Numbered from the stretch's first letter, positions 41,357-52,934 are shown. The stretch is DNA of 64,000 nucleotides from Nitrospirota bacterium (GCA_035873375.1 JAYWMQ010000013.1:1-64000); one strand, 5' to 3'. A program made the numbers and translations. Notes: generated from the sequence alone by a model not told the origin.

Positions 41357-41889
41357 TTTACCGCCTTCCAGAAGGAAACAGTATATTGAAATCCTGAAAA
41401 GACTGCAAGCACAAGGGAAACCCAGATAAGGACAACGCCGGGAGCATAAAGGTTTATGCCGAACAGGCTGTCCTTCAACACCAGACACAGAATGGCAATA
41501 ATCTGGGCTGTTGTCTTCAGCTTTCCACCCATCTCAGCCGGTATGACGATATTTTTTGACAGGGCAACCACCCTGAGTCCGGTCACCAGGAACTCCCTGA
41601 CGATAATCACTATGGCCACAAAGGCCGAAAGGCTTCCAAGGTCAACAAGGAGTATCAGTGCCGAGATTACAAGGAACTTGTCTGCTATGGGGTCCATGAT
41701 AATACCGAATTTGGTAATCTGCCCGGTCTTCCTTGCAATGTAACCGTCGAGGAAATCCGTCAGGGACGCCAGACCGAAGATCAAGGCCCCCCAGACCGGA
41801 TAGTTGGGCGCAAGCACAAGAAAGAAAGGTATGGAGACTATGCGGCTGAATGTCAGTATGGTCGGGACGTTAAGTCTTAATGTAGTCAT
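41353..41889 (-). CDS. pgsA: CDP-diacylglycerol-glycerol-3-phosphate 3-phosphatidyltransferase (PgsA)
   Basis: Makes phosphatidylglycerol phosphate. 178-aa membrane enzyme. The CDP-alcohol phosphotransferase signature is complete: DFLDGYIARKTGQITKFG then MDPIADK (D-x2-D-G-x2-A-R ... G ... D-x3-D). N-terminal MTTLRLNVPTILTFSRI is typical. The start overlaps kdsC by 20 nt and the stop overlaps plsY by 4 nt, so kdsC-pgsA-plsY are one transcript. Confidence 0.93.
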   Translation of the reverse strand: MTTLRLNVPTILTFSRIVSIPFFLVLAPNYPVWGALIFGLASLTDFLDGYIARKTGQITKFGIIMDPIADKFLVISALILLVDLGSLSAFVAIVIIVREFLVTGLRVVALSKNIVIPAEMGGKLKTTAQIIAILCLVLKDSLFGINLYAPGVVLIWVSLVLAVFSGFQYTVSFWKAVK

Positions 41890-42451
41890 TGATTATCCCT
41901 TCCCAAAACCCTTTTGCCTTAAGAATAAGGTCGGTAATCTCTCTCACCGCCCCCCTGCCCCCACTGTTTCCGGTTACTATCATTGAAAAAGCCCTCACAT
42001 CCTCAGATGCATCAGCCACGGTTACAGGTAATCCCACCCTCCTGAGCAGGGGGATATCTACCACATCATCGCCGATATATGCGACCTCTTCGTCCTGCAG
42101 GGAGAATTTTTTCTTTATCTCTTCATAGGCGATTACCTTGTTAAAACACTTCTGGTATATCTCCCTGACACCCAGTTCATGGGCCCTGCGCTCAACCACC
42201 CTTGAACGACGGCCTGTAATAATCGCCACATCCACCCCCTTGCGTATAAGCAGCTTTATCCCGTGCCCGTCCCGGACATGAAAGGACTTGAGCTCATTAC
42301 CCTCGTTATCAAGGATTATCCCCCCGTCAGTAAGGACACCGTCCACATCAAGGATGAGGAGCTTTATCTTCCTTGCAGCCTCCAGGATAACGTCTGCTGC
42401 ATCAGGCTGAGCACCGGGATTATCCCTGGATGTTGAATCAATCGGCCCCAT
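41870..42451 (-). CDS. kdsC: 3-deoxy-D-manno-octulosonate 8-phosphate phosphatase (KdsC)
   Basis: HAD-family phosphatase releasing Kdo from Kdo 8-phosphate, third step of the Kdo branch. 193 aa. Motif I LILDVDGVLTDG (nucleophile Asp), motif II AIITGRRS, motif III/IV AYIGDDVVDIPLL. AAAGGAGACCG is a good ribosome site. Part of the minus-strand run pyrG-kdsA-kdsD-kdsC-pgsA-plsY. The extra 20 N-terminal residues before the HAD core are variable. Confidence 0.92.
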   Translation of the reverse strand: MGPIDSTSRDNPGAQPDAADVILEAARKIKLLILDVDGVLTDGGIILDNEGNELKSFHVRDGHGIKLLIRKGVDVAIITGRRSRVVERRAHELGVREIYQKCFNKVIAYEEIKKKFSLQDEEVAYIGDDVVDIPLLRRVGLPVTVADASEDVRAFSMIVTGNSGGRGAVREITDLILKAKGFWEGIINDYIKT

Positions 42452-42508
42452 CTGTTCGGTCTCCTTTTTTCATAAAAGTTTGTTTCAGCCTCTGCTGTAA
42501 ATTATCCC

Positions 42509-43467
42509 TCACACAATCCCCTTCTTCAGGATATCATGGAGGTGGATTACACCTGCCGGCCTGCTCTCCTCCTCCGGCACTATCAGGGCCGTTATGGAGT
42601 GCTGCTGCATCAGTGAGAGTGCCTTTGCAGCAAGCGTATCCCGGGAAATCATTCTCGGATTCCGGGTCATTACCTCAGCAGCCCTCATCCCGAAAAGCCC
42701 TGCCCCCCATCTATGCAGCCCGCGCCTGAGGTCACCGTCCGTTATTACACCTGCCACCCTTCCTTCCTCATTGCAGACAATGGTCATGCCAAGCCGTTTT
42801 GAGGACATCACAAGTGTGGTATCCGTCATGGGGGTATCCAGGCCAACCACAGGGACACCGTCTCCTGTATGCATAAGGTCTTCAACCTTTATAAGCAGTT
42901 TTTTGCCGAGTGAGCCGTTGGGATGAAACATGGCAAAGTCCTCTTCCCTGAAACCACGCCTCATTATAAGCGCCACTGCAAGGGCATCGCCCATTGCAAG
43001 CGCTGCAGTAGTTGATGCCGTGGGAACAATATCCATTGGGCAGGCCTCTTCCCTGACGGATGTATCGAGCACAAACTCGGACGCCCTGGCAAGGGTGGAG
43101 CCCGGCTTTGTCAGGGATATAAGGGTGACGCCAAAGCGTTTCAAATACGGAATGAGCCTTATTATCTCCTCGGTCTCGCCACTGTTTGAAAGGGCGATTA
43201 TAATATCCTCGTCAGTCACCATCCCGAGGTCTCCATGACATGCCTCGGCAGGATGGAGAAAGACGGCTGGGGTCCCGGTAGATGAGAGAGTTGCAGCTAT
43301 TTTCTTGCTGATTATGCCGGACTTGCCCATACCCGTCACAACAGTCCTTCCGCTGCTGCTGCAGATGGCCTCTACGGCCTCCTCAAAATTACTGTCCAGC
43401 CTCTCTATCATGGCAGAGATAGCCAGGGCCTCAATGCTTAATACCTTTTTTGCCTCTTCAAGGATGT

Positions 43468-43471
<4 letters not shown>
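42509..43471 (-). CDS. kdsD: Arabinose-5-phosphate isomerase (KdsD)
   Basis: Makes arabinose 5-phosphate from ribulose 5-phosphate, entry to Kdo synthesis. 320 aa. The SIS domain (about 25-175) has VVTGMGKSGIISKKIAATLSS and ALSNSGETEEIIRL, with LHPAEACHGDLGM carrying the active His. Two CBS domains fill the C-terminal third (DLMHTGDGVPVVG..., EVMTRNPRMISRDTL). The start overlaps the kdsA stop by 4 nt (ATGA). Confidence 0.94.
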
Positions 43472-45994
<2,523 letters not shown>

Positions 45995-46032
45995 TTATTA
46001 AAGTATTCAGTCACGAATTTGCCCTTCAATCT

Positions 46033-46827
46033 CTATTTCCCGCGCTCTCCCAACCATCTCTCAACCTTCTCTATATCCTCCCTTGTATCCACCCCGATGG
46101 TCTCGTGCGCGGTAATACCAACCTTTATCTTATACCCGTTCTCCAACGCCCTCAACTGCTCAAGTCTTTCAGCCTTCTCAAGTGCGGATTGTGAAAGCCC
46201 CGTCAAATTCAAGAGCACGTCCCTGCGGTAGCTGTAGATACCGATATGCTTATAGAACTCCAGGTTCAGGGTTCCGGGTTCAAGGTTCAAGGTTTCTTTT
46301 TCCTTAACCCGCAACCCGCAACCCGCAACCCGCAACTCTTCCCTGTAAAACGGAATCGGGGCCCTGGAGAAATAGAGGGCAAAACCCTGAGTGTCAAAAA
46401 CGGCCTTAACCACATTAGGGTCAAAAACCTCATCAGTATCCTCTATCCTCTTTACAAGCGTTCCCATATCTGCCCGGCTGTCCTCAAGGAGACTGATTAC
46501 ACTATCGATCATCTCTCCCCTTATAAGGGGTTCATCCCCCTGGACATTCACAATTATATCATAATCAGCCCCTCTTGCGGCCTCGGCTATCCTGTCCGTA
46601 CCTGACGGATGTTCAGAAGATGTCATGACAGCATCACCCCCAAAAGAGCGGACGGTCTGATAGATTTTATCACTGTCTGTTGCCACTATTACGCGATCCG
46701 CAAGCGTGGCAGTCATTGCCCGCTCACAGACATGCCGGATAACCGGCTTGCCTGACAGGGGCGATAAAAGCTTGCCCGGAAACCTTGTTGAACCGTATCT
46801 TGCCGGTATTATGACAACTGCAGACAT
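46033..46827 (-). CDS. kdsB: CMP-Kdo synthetase (KdsB) with repeat-derived insert
   Basis: Activates Kdo with CTP for lipid A-Kdo synthesis. 264 aa. Blocks: VIIPARYGSTRFPGK, RVIVATDSDKI, TSSEHPSGTDRIAEA, VNVQGDEPLI, YFSRAPIPF, FYKHIGIYSYRRD. Between the last two, residues 165-190 (LRVAGCGLRV ... EPGTLNLE) are coded by low-complexity repeats (46258-46336) and have no family counterpart; in E. coli this site is an unrelated surface loop. The frame is kept and all catalytic blocks are intact, so the enzyme should work. 59 nt upstream of pyrG on the same strand. Confidence 0.92.
   Translation of the reverse strand: MSAVVIIPARYGSTRFPGKLLSPLSGKPVIRHVCERAMTATLADRVIVATDSDKIYQTVRSFGGDAVMTSSEHPSGTDRIAEAARGADYDIIVNVQGDEPLIRGEMIDSVISLLEDSRADMGTLVKRIEDTDEVFDPNVVKAVFDTQGFALYFSRAPIPFYREELRVAGCGLRVKEKETLNLEPGTLNLEFYKHIGIYSYRRDVLLNLTGLSQSALEKAERLEQLRALENGYKIKVGITAHETIGVDTREDIEKVERWLGERGK
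46258..46336. repeat. Intragenic tandem repeats inside kdsB
   Basis: Four AACCCGC heptamers at 46306-46333 and a run of GGTTCA/GGGTTC-type units at 46262-46294. The whole 78-nt block is a multiple of three and expands KdsB by 26 residues. Such GAACC and AACCCGC strings are seen as dispersed intergenic repeats in other bacteria. Confidence 0.75.
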
Positions 46828-46860
46828 AGTTTTTAAACTTCCTCTTTCTTTTTGTCGTTA

Positions 46861-46904
46861 ATCGGTCGGATCCGTCAGATCAGACCAATCCGACTGATCT
46901 GATT
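46861..46904. repeat. GATC-type short repeats, left flank of the IVP element
   Basis: Cluster of GGTCGGATC, GTCAGATCAGAC and GACTGATCTGAT units between kdsB and the four-helix-bundle gene. Its first 12 bases (ATCGGTCGGATC) occur inverted in the right flank (47716-47753), so the two flanks form imperfect terminal inverted repeats. Confidence 0.7.
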
Positions 46905-46914
46905 CGAAATCTCC

Positions 46915-47637
46915 TCACAGGTTCTTCGCCCCTTTGCAGTCAGGGTAGCCGGAACATCCGAGAAACTGTTTTCCGGTGTTTTGGCCGCTCTTTGCCGTAC
47001 GCAGCACCATGGGCTTTCCGCACTGCGGACAAGGCGGAAAATCAGAGTGATCAGTCTGATTGCTCTGATCAGCCCGATGCTGTAATCGCTTGGCAGCCAG
47101 TTGTTCGCTATAGCCGCCTTCTTCAACAAACTGTTTCTCAAGTGCGGCTATCTGCTGGTCGAGCAGGTAGTTCGTCTGGTGAATCAGGCAGATCAGCGCA
47201 TTGGCGCGAACAGAGGGGTCTTCATCTTCAAGCCACCCGGCATACACCGCAGCCCGTTGATGATCAGTCATATCCGGCCAATTTGAGTGATGGTCTCCCG
47301 CCACTCGCCGAACCGCCCGTGCCTCGGGATCGTCCCTGTCCCATTGCAACTGCCGACGGTGTCTGAGGAAATCCTCGTAGTCGAGCAGCAATTCTTCAAG
47401 GCTGGCGCGGGCAACATTAACAAGACGCAGCTCCGTTTGACTGGAGGTCGCAGCAGCCCGGGAGCCTTCGGCAATGTTCTGGCGTCCACTGCGGGCGGCC
47501 TGCACCATCTGATCGACCGTGCGAGAACGCGGATTGAGATACTTCTCGCAAAACCAGTAGGTGGCATCATAAATGAGGGTGGCGGACTGAAAGGTACGCA
47601 GGTCCCGATAGCCGCCGCTCTTCCTGAGTCTGCTCAT
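46915..47637 (-). CDS. Four-helix-bundle (23S rRNA IVP family) protein with topoisomerase-type zinc finger
   Basis: 240-aa protein. Residues about 10-110 match the S23/IVP four-helix-bundle family (TIGR02436 type): RDLRTFQSATLIYDATYWFC, MVQAARSGRQNIAEGSRAAA, ELRLVNVARASLEELLLDYE. The middle is helical with the four-helix-suffix character. A linker DQSNQTDHSDF is coded by the same GATC-type repeat that flanks the gene. The C-terminus is a C4 topoisomerase-like zinc finger (CPQCGKP, then FLGCSGYPDC). IVP genes classically sit inside 23S rRNA; here it is free-standing between kdsB and selB. Function unknown; possibly a mobile unit. Confidence 0.8.
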   Translation of the reverse strand: MSRLRKSGGYRDLRTFQSATLIYDATYWFCEKYLNPRSRTVDQMVQAARSGRQNIAEGSRAAATSSQTELRLVNVARASLEELLLDYEDFLRHRRQLQWDRDDPEARAVRRVAGDHHSNWPDMTDHQRAAVYAGWLEDEDPSVRANALICLIHQTNYLLDQQIAALEKQFVEEGGYSEQLAAKRLQHRADQSNQTDHSDFPPCPQCGKPMVLRTAKSGQNTGKQFLGCSGYPDCKGAKNL

Positions 47638-47687
47638 GACAGGAGTCCCTTGATTACCAGGCAGGTCAGATTGTTGGTCTTGCTCAA
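47634..47687 (-). CDS. Possible 17-codon leader peptide coupled to the IVP gene
   Basis: GGAGGCGACA, a strong Shine-Dalgarno, is followed by TTG (47687) and 17 codons (MSKTNNLTCLVIKGLLS) whose TGA overlaps the ATG of the IVP gene in ATGA. The IVP ATG itself has no ribosome site, so coupled translation would explain the arrangement. Very short and unsupported by homology. Confidence 0.35.
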   Translation of the reverse strand: MSKTNNLTCLVIKGLLS

Positions 47688-47715
47688 TTGTCGCCTCCGG
47701 AAAACTTCGGTTTTT

Positions 47716-47753
47716 ATCGGTCAGATCCGACCGATCTGACTGATCCGACCGAT
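47716..47753. repeat. GATC-type short repeats, right flank of the IVP element
   Basis: ATCGGTCAGATCCGACCGAT followed by CTGACTGATCCGACCGAT; palindromic units of the GATC family, inverted with respect to the left flank at 46861-46904. The selB stop lies 5 nt beyond. Confidence 0.7.
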
Positions 47754-47757
47754 TTTG

Positions 47758-49647
47758 TTAACCCTTTTTAAAGGCAGGGTGAAGTTTCCTTACATCCCCG
47801 ACCCTCAGAGTAATCTTGTTTGAATCCAGATACTCCAGAAATGGAAGGGCATACTTTCTTGTAGTGCCAAGGAGGTCGCGAAACTCTCCGACACTCATTG
47901 TGTCCTTCCCTGAGTAATATTCTTTCAGGAGATGGAGCATCCTGTCATAATTTTCCCTCAGGAGATATATCGAGTCGGTTATCCTTGCGATGGAGCCCTC
48001 CTGTACCATAAGCTTCAGTATATCGTCCATCTCCTTACCCTTAAGCTCAAAATACTTTGACAGTTCCTCTTTGGTGAGTGGCTGAAAACCATCCCGTTTC
48101 AGGAGTTCGAGGACGTCCTTCTTTATCTCCATAAAACGGTCGGTGACCGCCACTGTAAAGTCCGCAAGCCTCACCGTATCCTTCTCAACAACTATCTCTT
48201 CTATTATGGAAAGTATCCCCTGAAAAGTCCTTTGTTCAAGGCCGAAGAGGGACCTGAGAACTTCCTTGGACATCCCCGGCTTCAGGGGATTGTTTTTATG
48301 GAACTTTTTTAGCGTATCTGTAATCCTCTCCCTGAGACCCTGAAAAATATCCCTGTGGATCAGTCTGTCTTCAAACTGGACGAGCACTCCCTCTTCTTTC
48401 AGTTTCTCTATCGCGTTATCGATATCTGCTGTGTCGGCATTTATCCACCCCTGCAGTAAATGACGGGTCATGCCCCTGACACCCGATCTCCTCACCTTTG
48501 TGGCGATCTTCTCTCCAATATTGCCGTCCCTGTATACCTTAAGGTCATCAAGTCCATCTTTCTTCCGTCTCTTTCTTGCCTGTGAATCAAGGATAACCCC
48601 TCCGCCTATTGTAACAACAGGTGAGAAGCGCCTGATTATAAACCTGTCACCCGAGACAGCAACCACCGGCTCTTCCAGCCTTATCTGGCAAAAGGAGGTC
48701 TCCCCGGGTTTCAGTTCGTTGCGGTCATAGAGTATAACCCTGCCAATGGCCTCTGAGGTGGAGAGGTGAAAATGCACCCTCGATTTATTCTTCAGGACAG
48801 GGGCATCTTTAAGAAGGATCAGTTCTGCATCTATTGCATTGGTGGATATGAACCTGTCCGGCTCCACAACCAGTGCCCCCCTCTTCAGTTCTTCCTTCTG
48901 GACCCCCTGCAGATTGATGGCAACCCTCTGACCTGCATAAGCCTTTTCAATTGACTCACCATGACTCTGAAGTCCCCTGACCTTGCTCTTTATACCGGCC
49001 GGCAGTATCTCCACCTGGGCATCTGAGGAGAGTGACCCTGAGAGTGCGGTTCCTGTAACCACGGTCCCAAACCCCTTGAGGGTAAATATCCTGTCTATGG
49101 GAAGCCGGAACAGGCCGCCGGTTGATTTGGGGCTCACCTGAAGGGCAATCCGGTGTATCTTCTCCTTGAGGATGTCTATGTTTTCGCCGGTTTTTGATGA
49201 TACCCCGAATATCTCGGCGCTCTCAAGAAAGGTGCCCTTAACAAAGTCCCTTACCTCCTCTTTGACAAGCTCAAGCCAGTCATCCTCTACAAGGTCGGTC
49301 TTGGTTATTACAATAATGCCTGACTTTATGTTGAGGAGGTTACATATCGCAAGGTGTTCCCTGCTCTGGGGCATAACACCCTCATCACCAGCAATCACTA
49401 AAAGTACGATATCAATACCGCCTGCACCGGCAAGCATATTCCTGACAAGCCGCTCATGTCCCGGCACATCCACTATGCCCACACAGAGGCCGTCGGGATA
49501 ATGTATGTCGGCAAAACCAAGTTCAATGGTTATACCGCGCTCTTTCTCCTCTTTCAGGCGGTCTGGATCAACACCTGTAAGGGCCTTCACAAGGGCGCTC
49601 TTGCCGTGGTCTATATGTCCGGCAGTACCAAGGATTATATATCGCAT
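47758..49647 (-). CDS. selB: Selenocysteine-specific elongation factor (SelB)
   Basis: GTPase that brings selenocysteyl-tRNA to UGA codons with a SECIS hairpin. 629 aa from ATG 49647 (a TTG four codons earlier is possible). The EF-Tu-like domain has [36 protein letters not shown] and ITKTDLV. Beta-barrel domains follow, and four winged-helix repeats occupy the last 230 residues, which bind SECIS RNA. No selA, selD, selC or selenoprotein gene was recognised in the window. Divergent from uvrB, with about 74 nt between the starts. Confidence 0.93.
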   Translation of the reverse strand: MRYIILGTAGHIDHGKSALVKALTGVDPDRLKEEKERGITIELGFADIHYPDGLCVGIVDVPGHERLVRNMLAGAGGIDIVLLVIAGDEGVMPQSREHLAICNLLNIKSGIIVITKTDLVEDDWLELVKEEVRDFVKGTFLESAEIFGVSSKTGENIDILKEKIHRIALQVSPKSTGGLFRLPIDRIFTLKGFGTVVTGTALSGSLSSDAQVEILPAGIKSKVRGLQSHGESIEKAYAGQRVAINLQGVQKEELKRGALVVEPDRFISTNAIDAELILLKDAPVLKNKSRVHFHLSTSEAIGRVILYDRNELKPGETSFCQIRLEEPVVAVSGDRFIIRRFSPVVTIGGGVILDSQARKRRKKDGLDDLKVYRDGNIGEKIATKVRRSGVRGMTRHLLQGWINADTADIDNAIEKLKEEGVLVQFEDRLIHRDIFQGLRERITDTLKKFHKNNPLKPGMSKEVLRSLFGLEQRTFQGILSIIEEIVVEKDTVRLADFTVAVTDRFMEIKKDVLELLKRDGFQPLTKEELSKYFELKGKEMDDILKLMVQEGSIARITDSIYLLRENYDRMLHLLKEYYSGKDTMSVGEFRDLLGTTRKYALPFLEYLDSNKITLRVGDVRKLHPAFKKG

Positions 49648-49687
49648 GTTATTTTTCAATCAGGATCCGGAATCTGTTGTGAGTTTT

Positions 49688-49715
49688 TTGGACTTAGGCT
49701 GATTTATATTATACT
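49688..49715 (+). promoter_or_regulatory. Candidate promoter abutting the uvrB start
   Basis: TTGGAC (49688-49693), 16-nt spacer, TATACT (49710-49715), then only AAAAAG before the uvrB ATG at 49722. No Shine-Dalgarno; leaderless initiation is suggested. Confidence 0.42.
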
Positions 49716-49721
49716 AAAAAG

Positions 49722-51707
49722 ATGGATAAGTTTTTACTGAAAACAGACTTCACCCCAAAAGGTGACCAGCCAACCGCGATAGAAGAGCTTACAGAGGGGG
49801 CTTTGAAGGGGTTTGAACACCAGGTCCTCCTTGGCGTCACAGGCTCCGGGAAAACGTTCACGATAGCAAATGTTGTTGCAAACCTTAACAGGCCCACACT
49901 GGTGGTTGTCCATAACAAGACACTTACTGCACAACTCTATGGCGAGTTCAGGGAGCTCTTCCCGGAAAATGCAGTTGAGTTCTTTGTCAGTTTTTATGAC
50001 TATTACCAGCCTGAGGCATATATCCCGCAGTCGGATACATACATAGAGAAGGACTCCATGATAAATGACGATATCGACAGGATGCGTCACTCTGCAACAA
50101 GGGCTGTGCTCGAGAGGAGGGATACGATAGTCGTTGCCTCTGTATCGTGCATTTACGGTATCGGGTCACCGGAGGATTATATGGCCATGCACCTGGTGGT
50201 TGAGGAGGGGATGAGGACGGAAAGGGATGCCGTAATCAGGAGGCTCGTGGAGATGCTCTACGAGAGGTCCGAGACGGAGTTCAAAAGGGGAAACATCAGG
50301 GTGAGGGGTGACATAGTGGAGGTCTATCCCTCTTTTTCGCAGTACAGGGGAATAAGGATCGAGTTCTTTGGTGATGAGATAGACGCCGTTTATGAATTCG
50401 ACACCCTTACAGGTGAGAGGATAAAGAGACTGACAAAGGTGACGCTCTATCCTAACAGCCACTGGATAACGCCGGGAGAGAGGCTTGAACCGGCCCTCAA
50501 GTCAATAGAAGAGGAACTTGAGGAGAGGATCGAATACTTTCTGAAACACGGAAAGAACATCGAGGCCCAGAGGATTGAGCAGCGCACACGGTTTGACCTC
50601 GAGCTGCTGAGGGAATTCGGCTACTGTCATGGTATCGAGAATTATTCCCGCCACCTCAGCGGCCGTGCCCCCGGAGAACCCCCATATACCCTGATAGATT
50701 ATTTCCCTGATGACTATCTGCTTGTAGTAGACGAGTCACATGTTACCATTCCCCAGATCGGGGGAATGCATGCGGGCGACCGTTCAAGAAAACAGACCCT
50801 TGTAGAGCACGGGTTCCGGTTGCCCTCCGCCCTTGACAACCGTCCACTTACATTTCAGGAGTTTGAGCAGAGGGTCAACCAGGCCATCTATGTATCCGCC
50901 ACTCCGGGGCCGTATGAACTTGAAAAATCAGGGGGAAGGGTGGTGGAGCAGATTATAAGGCCAACCGGTCTCATTGACCCCCGGATGACTGTCAGGCCTG
51001 TTGCAGGGCAGGTTGAAGACCTCCTGGACGAGATCAAAAAGAGGGCGGAAAAAGATGAGCGGGTACTTGTTACAACCCTTACAAAGAAGATGGCGGAGGA
51101 CCTTACCGATTATTATACAGAGCTTGGCGTGAGGGCAAGGTATCTCCACTCTGACATAGATACCCTTGAGAGGGTGAAGATTTTAAGGGATTTGAGGATG
51201 GGAAAGTTTGATGTTCTCATAGGTGTCAATCTGCTAAGGGAGGGGCTTGACCTTCCCGAGGTCTCCCTTGTGGCTGTCTTTGATGCAGACAAGGAGGGGT
51301 TTCTTCGCTCCGAGAGGTCTCTAATACAGATAGCAGGACGGGCTGCAAGGAATGTCAATGGTGAGGTTATTCTCTACGCCGACAGGATTACCAATTCCAT
51401 GAAAAAGGCCCTTGAGGAGACAGAGCGGCGGAGGAAGATACAGCTGGAGTATAACAGGCGGATGGGCATAACCCCTGAGACTGTAAAGAGCAACATAAAG
51501 GATGTCCTGAGTTCCATATACGAGGCGGATTACCGGGCAGTGCCCTCAGTGGAGGAACCGGTAGAGGAGTATGTCTCTGATGAGAAGACCATCAGGAGAC
51601 TTGAGGAAGAGATGAAAGAGGCTGCAAAGAGGCTCGATTTTGAAAAGGCAGCCATTCTCAGGGACAGGATAAAGAGATTGAAAGAGCGGATGTTAGAGCT
51701 TTGCTAA
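49722..51707 (+). CDS. uvrB: Excinuclease ABC subunit B (UvrB)
   Basis: Damage-verifying helicase of nucleotide excision repair. 661 aa, normal length. Walker [15 protein letters not shown], the beta-hairpin region with [33 protein letters not shown], helicase motifs [25 protein letters not shown] and QIAGRAARN. The C-terminal UVR motif ([18 protein letters not shown]) recruits UvrC. Its last 15 nt overlap the convergent ArsR-type gene. The partner uvrA is at 248-3070. Confidence 0.95.
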   Translation: MDKFLLKTDFTPKGDQPTAIEELTEGALKGFEHQVLLGVTGSGKTFTIANVVANLNRPTLVVVHNKTLTAQLYGEFRELFPENAVEFFVSFYDYYQPEAYIPQSDTYIEKDSMINDDIDRMRHSATRAVLERRDTIVVASVSCIYGIGSPEDYMAMHLVVEEGMRTERDAVIRRLVEMLYERSETEFKRGNIRVRGDIVEVYPSFSQYRGIRIEFFGDEIDAVYEFDTLTGERIKRLTKVTLYPNSHWITPGERLEPALKSIEEELEERIEYFLKHGKNIEAQRIEQRTRFDLELLREFGYCHGIENYSRHLSGRAPGEPPYTLIDYFPDDYLLVVDESHVTIPQIGGMHAGDRSRKQTLVEHGFRLPSALDNRPLTFQEFEQRVNQAIYVSATPGPYELEKSGGRVVEQIIRPTGLIDPRMTVRPVAGQVEDLLDEIKKRAEKDERVLVTTLTKKMAEDLTDYYTELGVRARYLHSDIDTLERVKILRDLRMGKFDVLIGVNLLREGLDLPEVSLVAVFDADKEGFLRSERSLIQIAGRAARNVNGEVILYADRITNSMKKALEETERRRKIQLEYNRRMGITPETVKSNIKDVLSSIYEADYRAVPSVEEPVEEYVSDEKTIRRLEEEMKEAAKRLDFEKAAILRDRIKRLKERMLELC

Positions 51708-52010
51708 TATCCTGTTTCTCTCCCTGAGCTGTTCAGTGAGCACCTCTTTCATGAGTGTGCATGCCTTGACAACTTTCTCGTTGGCTATGCTGTAATAGAT
51801 ATTGACCCCTGCCCTCCTTGATTTGAGGATACCCTTATGTCTCATTACTGCAAGGTGCTGCGAAACATTTGCCTTGGGCACTCCGAGGATATCTACAAGC
51901 TCACCAACGCTCTTTTCCCCCTCTTTCAGGGCATTTATTATCTCAAGCCTTTTTGGACTTGCAAGTGTCTTACAGACCTCTGCCTGTAACTCATATAATG
52001 TCTTTTCCAT
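51693..52010 (-). CDS. ArsR-family transcriptional regulator
   Basis: 105-aa winged-helix repressor of the ArsR/SmtB type: [18 protein letters not shown], then [22 protein letters not shown] (recognition helix) and the wing [14 protein letters not shown] single Cys lies near the N-terminus and another near the C-terminus (VVKACTLM), with no classical CVC metal motif, so the signal is unknown. The start ATG at 52010 is preferred because a consensus promoter (52018-52046) occupies the upstream extension of the frame. Confidence 0.85.
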   Translation of the reverse strand: MEKTLYELQAEVCKTLASPKRLEIINALKEGEKSVGELVDILGVPKANVSQHLAVMRHKGILKSRRAGVNIYYSIANEKVVKACTLMKEVLTEQLRERNRILAKL

Positions 52011-52017
52011 TGCACTT

Positions 52018-52046
52018 ATTGTATAAGAATACATAAATATTGTCAA
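52018..52046 (-). promoter_or_regulatory. Sigma70-type promoter of the ArsR-type gene
   Basis: On the minus strand: TTGACA (52046-52041), 17 nt, TACAAT (52023-52018), then 7 nt to the ATG at 52010. Transcript start would fall on or next to the start codon (leaderless). The region could also hold the autoregulatory operator. Confidence 0.68.
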
Positions 52047-52418
52047 TCAACGTTCTGATCCTGTCAGTTTTTGTCAGGAAATTTTTTTTCAGGTTGTTTT
52101 ATTTAAGCTGATATTGTCGATAATCCGTAACCCCGTTTCCCTGCTATGGGCCACTGTGACTTTGGCGAGAAATCCATCGGCGTGGCTATCCGGAGTTGCC
52201 TTGTCTTGACAGTCACAGGCACCGGAATCGCAGCATGGGAAATTCAGGGGATTGGAAGAAACTAAAATACTATAAAAAAAGAGAGCAAAGAAGGAAAGGA
52301 TCGGTTTTTGCTGTTGGTTGGGTTTAAAAAAGAAGAGAATTTATAGAAAGTCCCTTTGTTAACCTTTGTTGAAAAAATGTTAAACAGAGGGACTTTCTTT
52401 GGTCAATTACAGAGTCGA
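52047..52418. other. Gene-free stretch between the ArsR-type and csp genes
   Basis: No gene seen in about 370 nt. Holds a distant inverted pair (CTGTGACT 52154-52161 with AGTCACAG 52211-52218) in a structured-looking 100-nt GC-rich stretch, and the csp 3' hairpin at 52345-52398. A small RNA is possible but I cannot assign a known family. Confidence 0.4.
52345..52398 (-). terminator. Large hairpin downstream of csp
   Basis: AGAAAGTCCCT pairs perfectly with AGGGACTTTCT, and the stem continues imperfectly inward (TTGTTAAC/GTTAAACAG) for about 19 bp. On the minus strand it lies 21 nt after the csp stop. The following sequence is AT-rich without a long pure T run. Confidence 0.6.
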
Positions 52419-52619
52419 TTACTGTCTAACCACATTTACTGCTTTGGGACCCTTTGGACCCTCTTCGATATCGAAGCTGACCGACTCGCCCTCGGCAAGT
52501 GACTTAAACCCATCGTCCTGGATTGAGGAATAGTGGACGAACACATCGCTGCCGTCTTCACTTGTGATAAAACCAAAACCCTTGGACTCGTTGAACCATT
52601 TTACTGTTCCATTAGCCAT
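52419..52619 (-). CDS. Cold-shock protein (CspA family)
   Basis: 66-aa cold-shock-domain protein, the usual length. RNP1 is KGFGFIT and RNP2 is VFVHYSSI; starts [18 protein letters not shown]. It binds single-stranded RNA/DNA and melts RNA structure; several relatives act as transcription antiterminators. AAGGAGG lies about 12 nt before the ATG. The 5' leader (about 120 nt) carries a strong terminator-like hairpin at 52676-52714, suggesting attenuation control. Confidence 0.94.
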   Translation of the reverse strand: MANGTVKWFNESKGFGFITSEDGSDVFVHYSSIQDDGFKSLAEGESVSFDIEEGPKGPKAVNVVRQ

Positions 52620-52675
52620 TTCTCTACGTACCTCCTTACTTAAAAACTAAAGTCTCAGAATTACTCCGCATCTAA

Positions 52676-52714
52676 ATAAAAAAAGACCACTAAGCTAAAA
52701 GTCTTTGTGGTCTT
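52676..52714 (-). terminator. Terminator-like hairpin in the csp leader
   Basis: On the minus strand AAGACCAC pairs with GTGGTCTT (8 bp perfect); an inner AAG/CTT pair shortens the loop, and TTTTTTATTT follows. It lies between the csp promoter (52748-52777) and the csp start, so it would stop most transcripts about 65 nt after initiation unless overcome. Confidence 0.72.
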
Positions 52715-52747
52715 ACGCGTTACAAAAACTTCAGAAACTCTATATAA

Positions 52748-52777
52748 AGAATAGCATACTTGAGAGTAAATAGTCAA
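52748..52777 (-). promoter_or_regulatory. Promoter of the cold-shock gene
   Basis: On the minus strand: TTGACT (52777-52772), 18-nt spacer ending in TGC, then TATTCT (52753-52748), i.e. an extended -10. Transcript start near 52741, giving a leader of about 120 nt. Confidence 0.6.
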
Positions 52778-52934
52778 TACGAAATATTGTGTCCGTCAGG
52801 CAATAAAAAAGCGTCCTCTTTTTACCGGATGAGACGTTTCCGTTTCCGGTTTCGCCACTGTAAAACTTTGACTTTAAGTGGCCCCCTGTGTTAAAAATAT
52901 AGGATTTAATATCAAGCGTATTTATGGGAGGAGT

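Noticed and set aside
41357-41488. N-terminal extension of plsY by 44 codons
   Set aside because: Extension lies inside pgsA, has no PlsY similarity, and the ATG at 41356 has a good ribosome site.
52011-52046. N-terminal extension of the ArsR-type regulator by 12 codons
   Set aside because: The extension overlaps a consensus -35/-10 promoter; transcription would start after those codons.
52120-52260. Possible riboswitch or structured RNA (cobalamin-like look) between the ArsR-type and csp genes
   Set aside because: Some stems form (CTGTGACT/AGTCACAG), but I could not place the conserved core of any riboswitch and no downstream gene fits.
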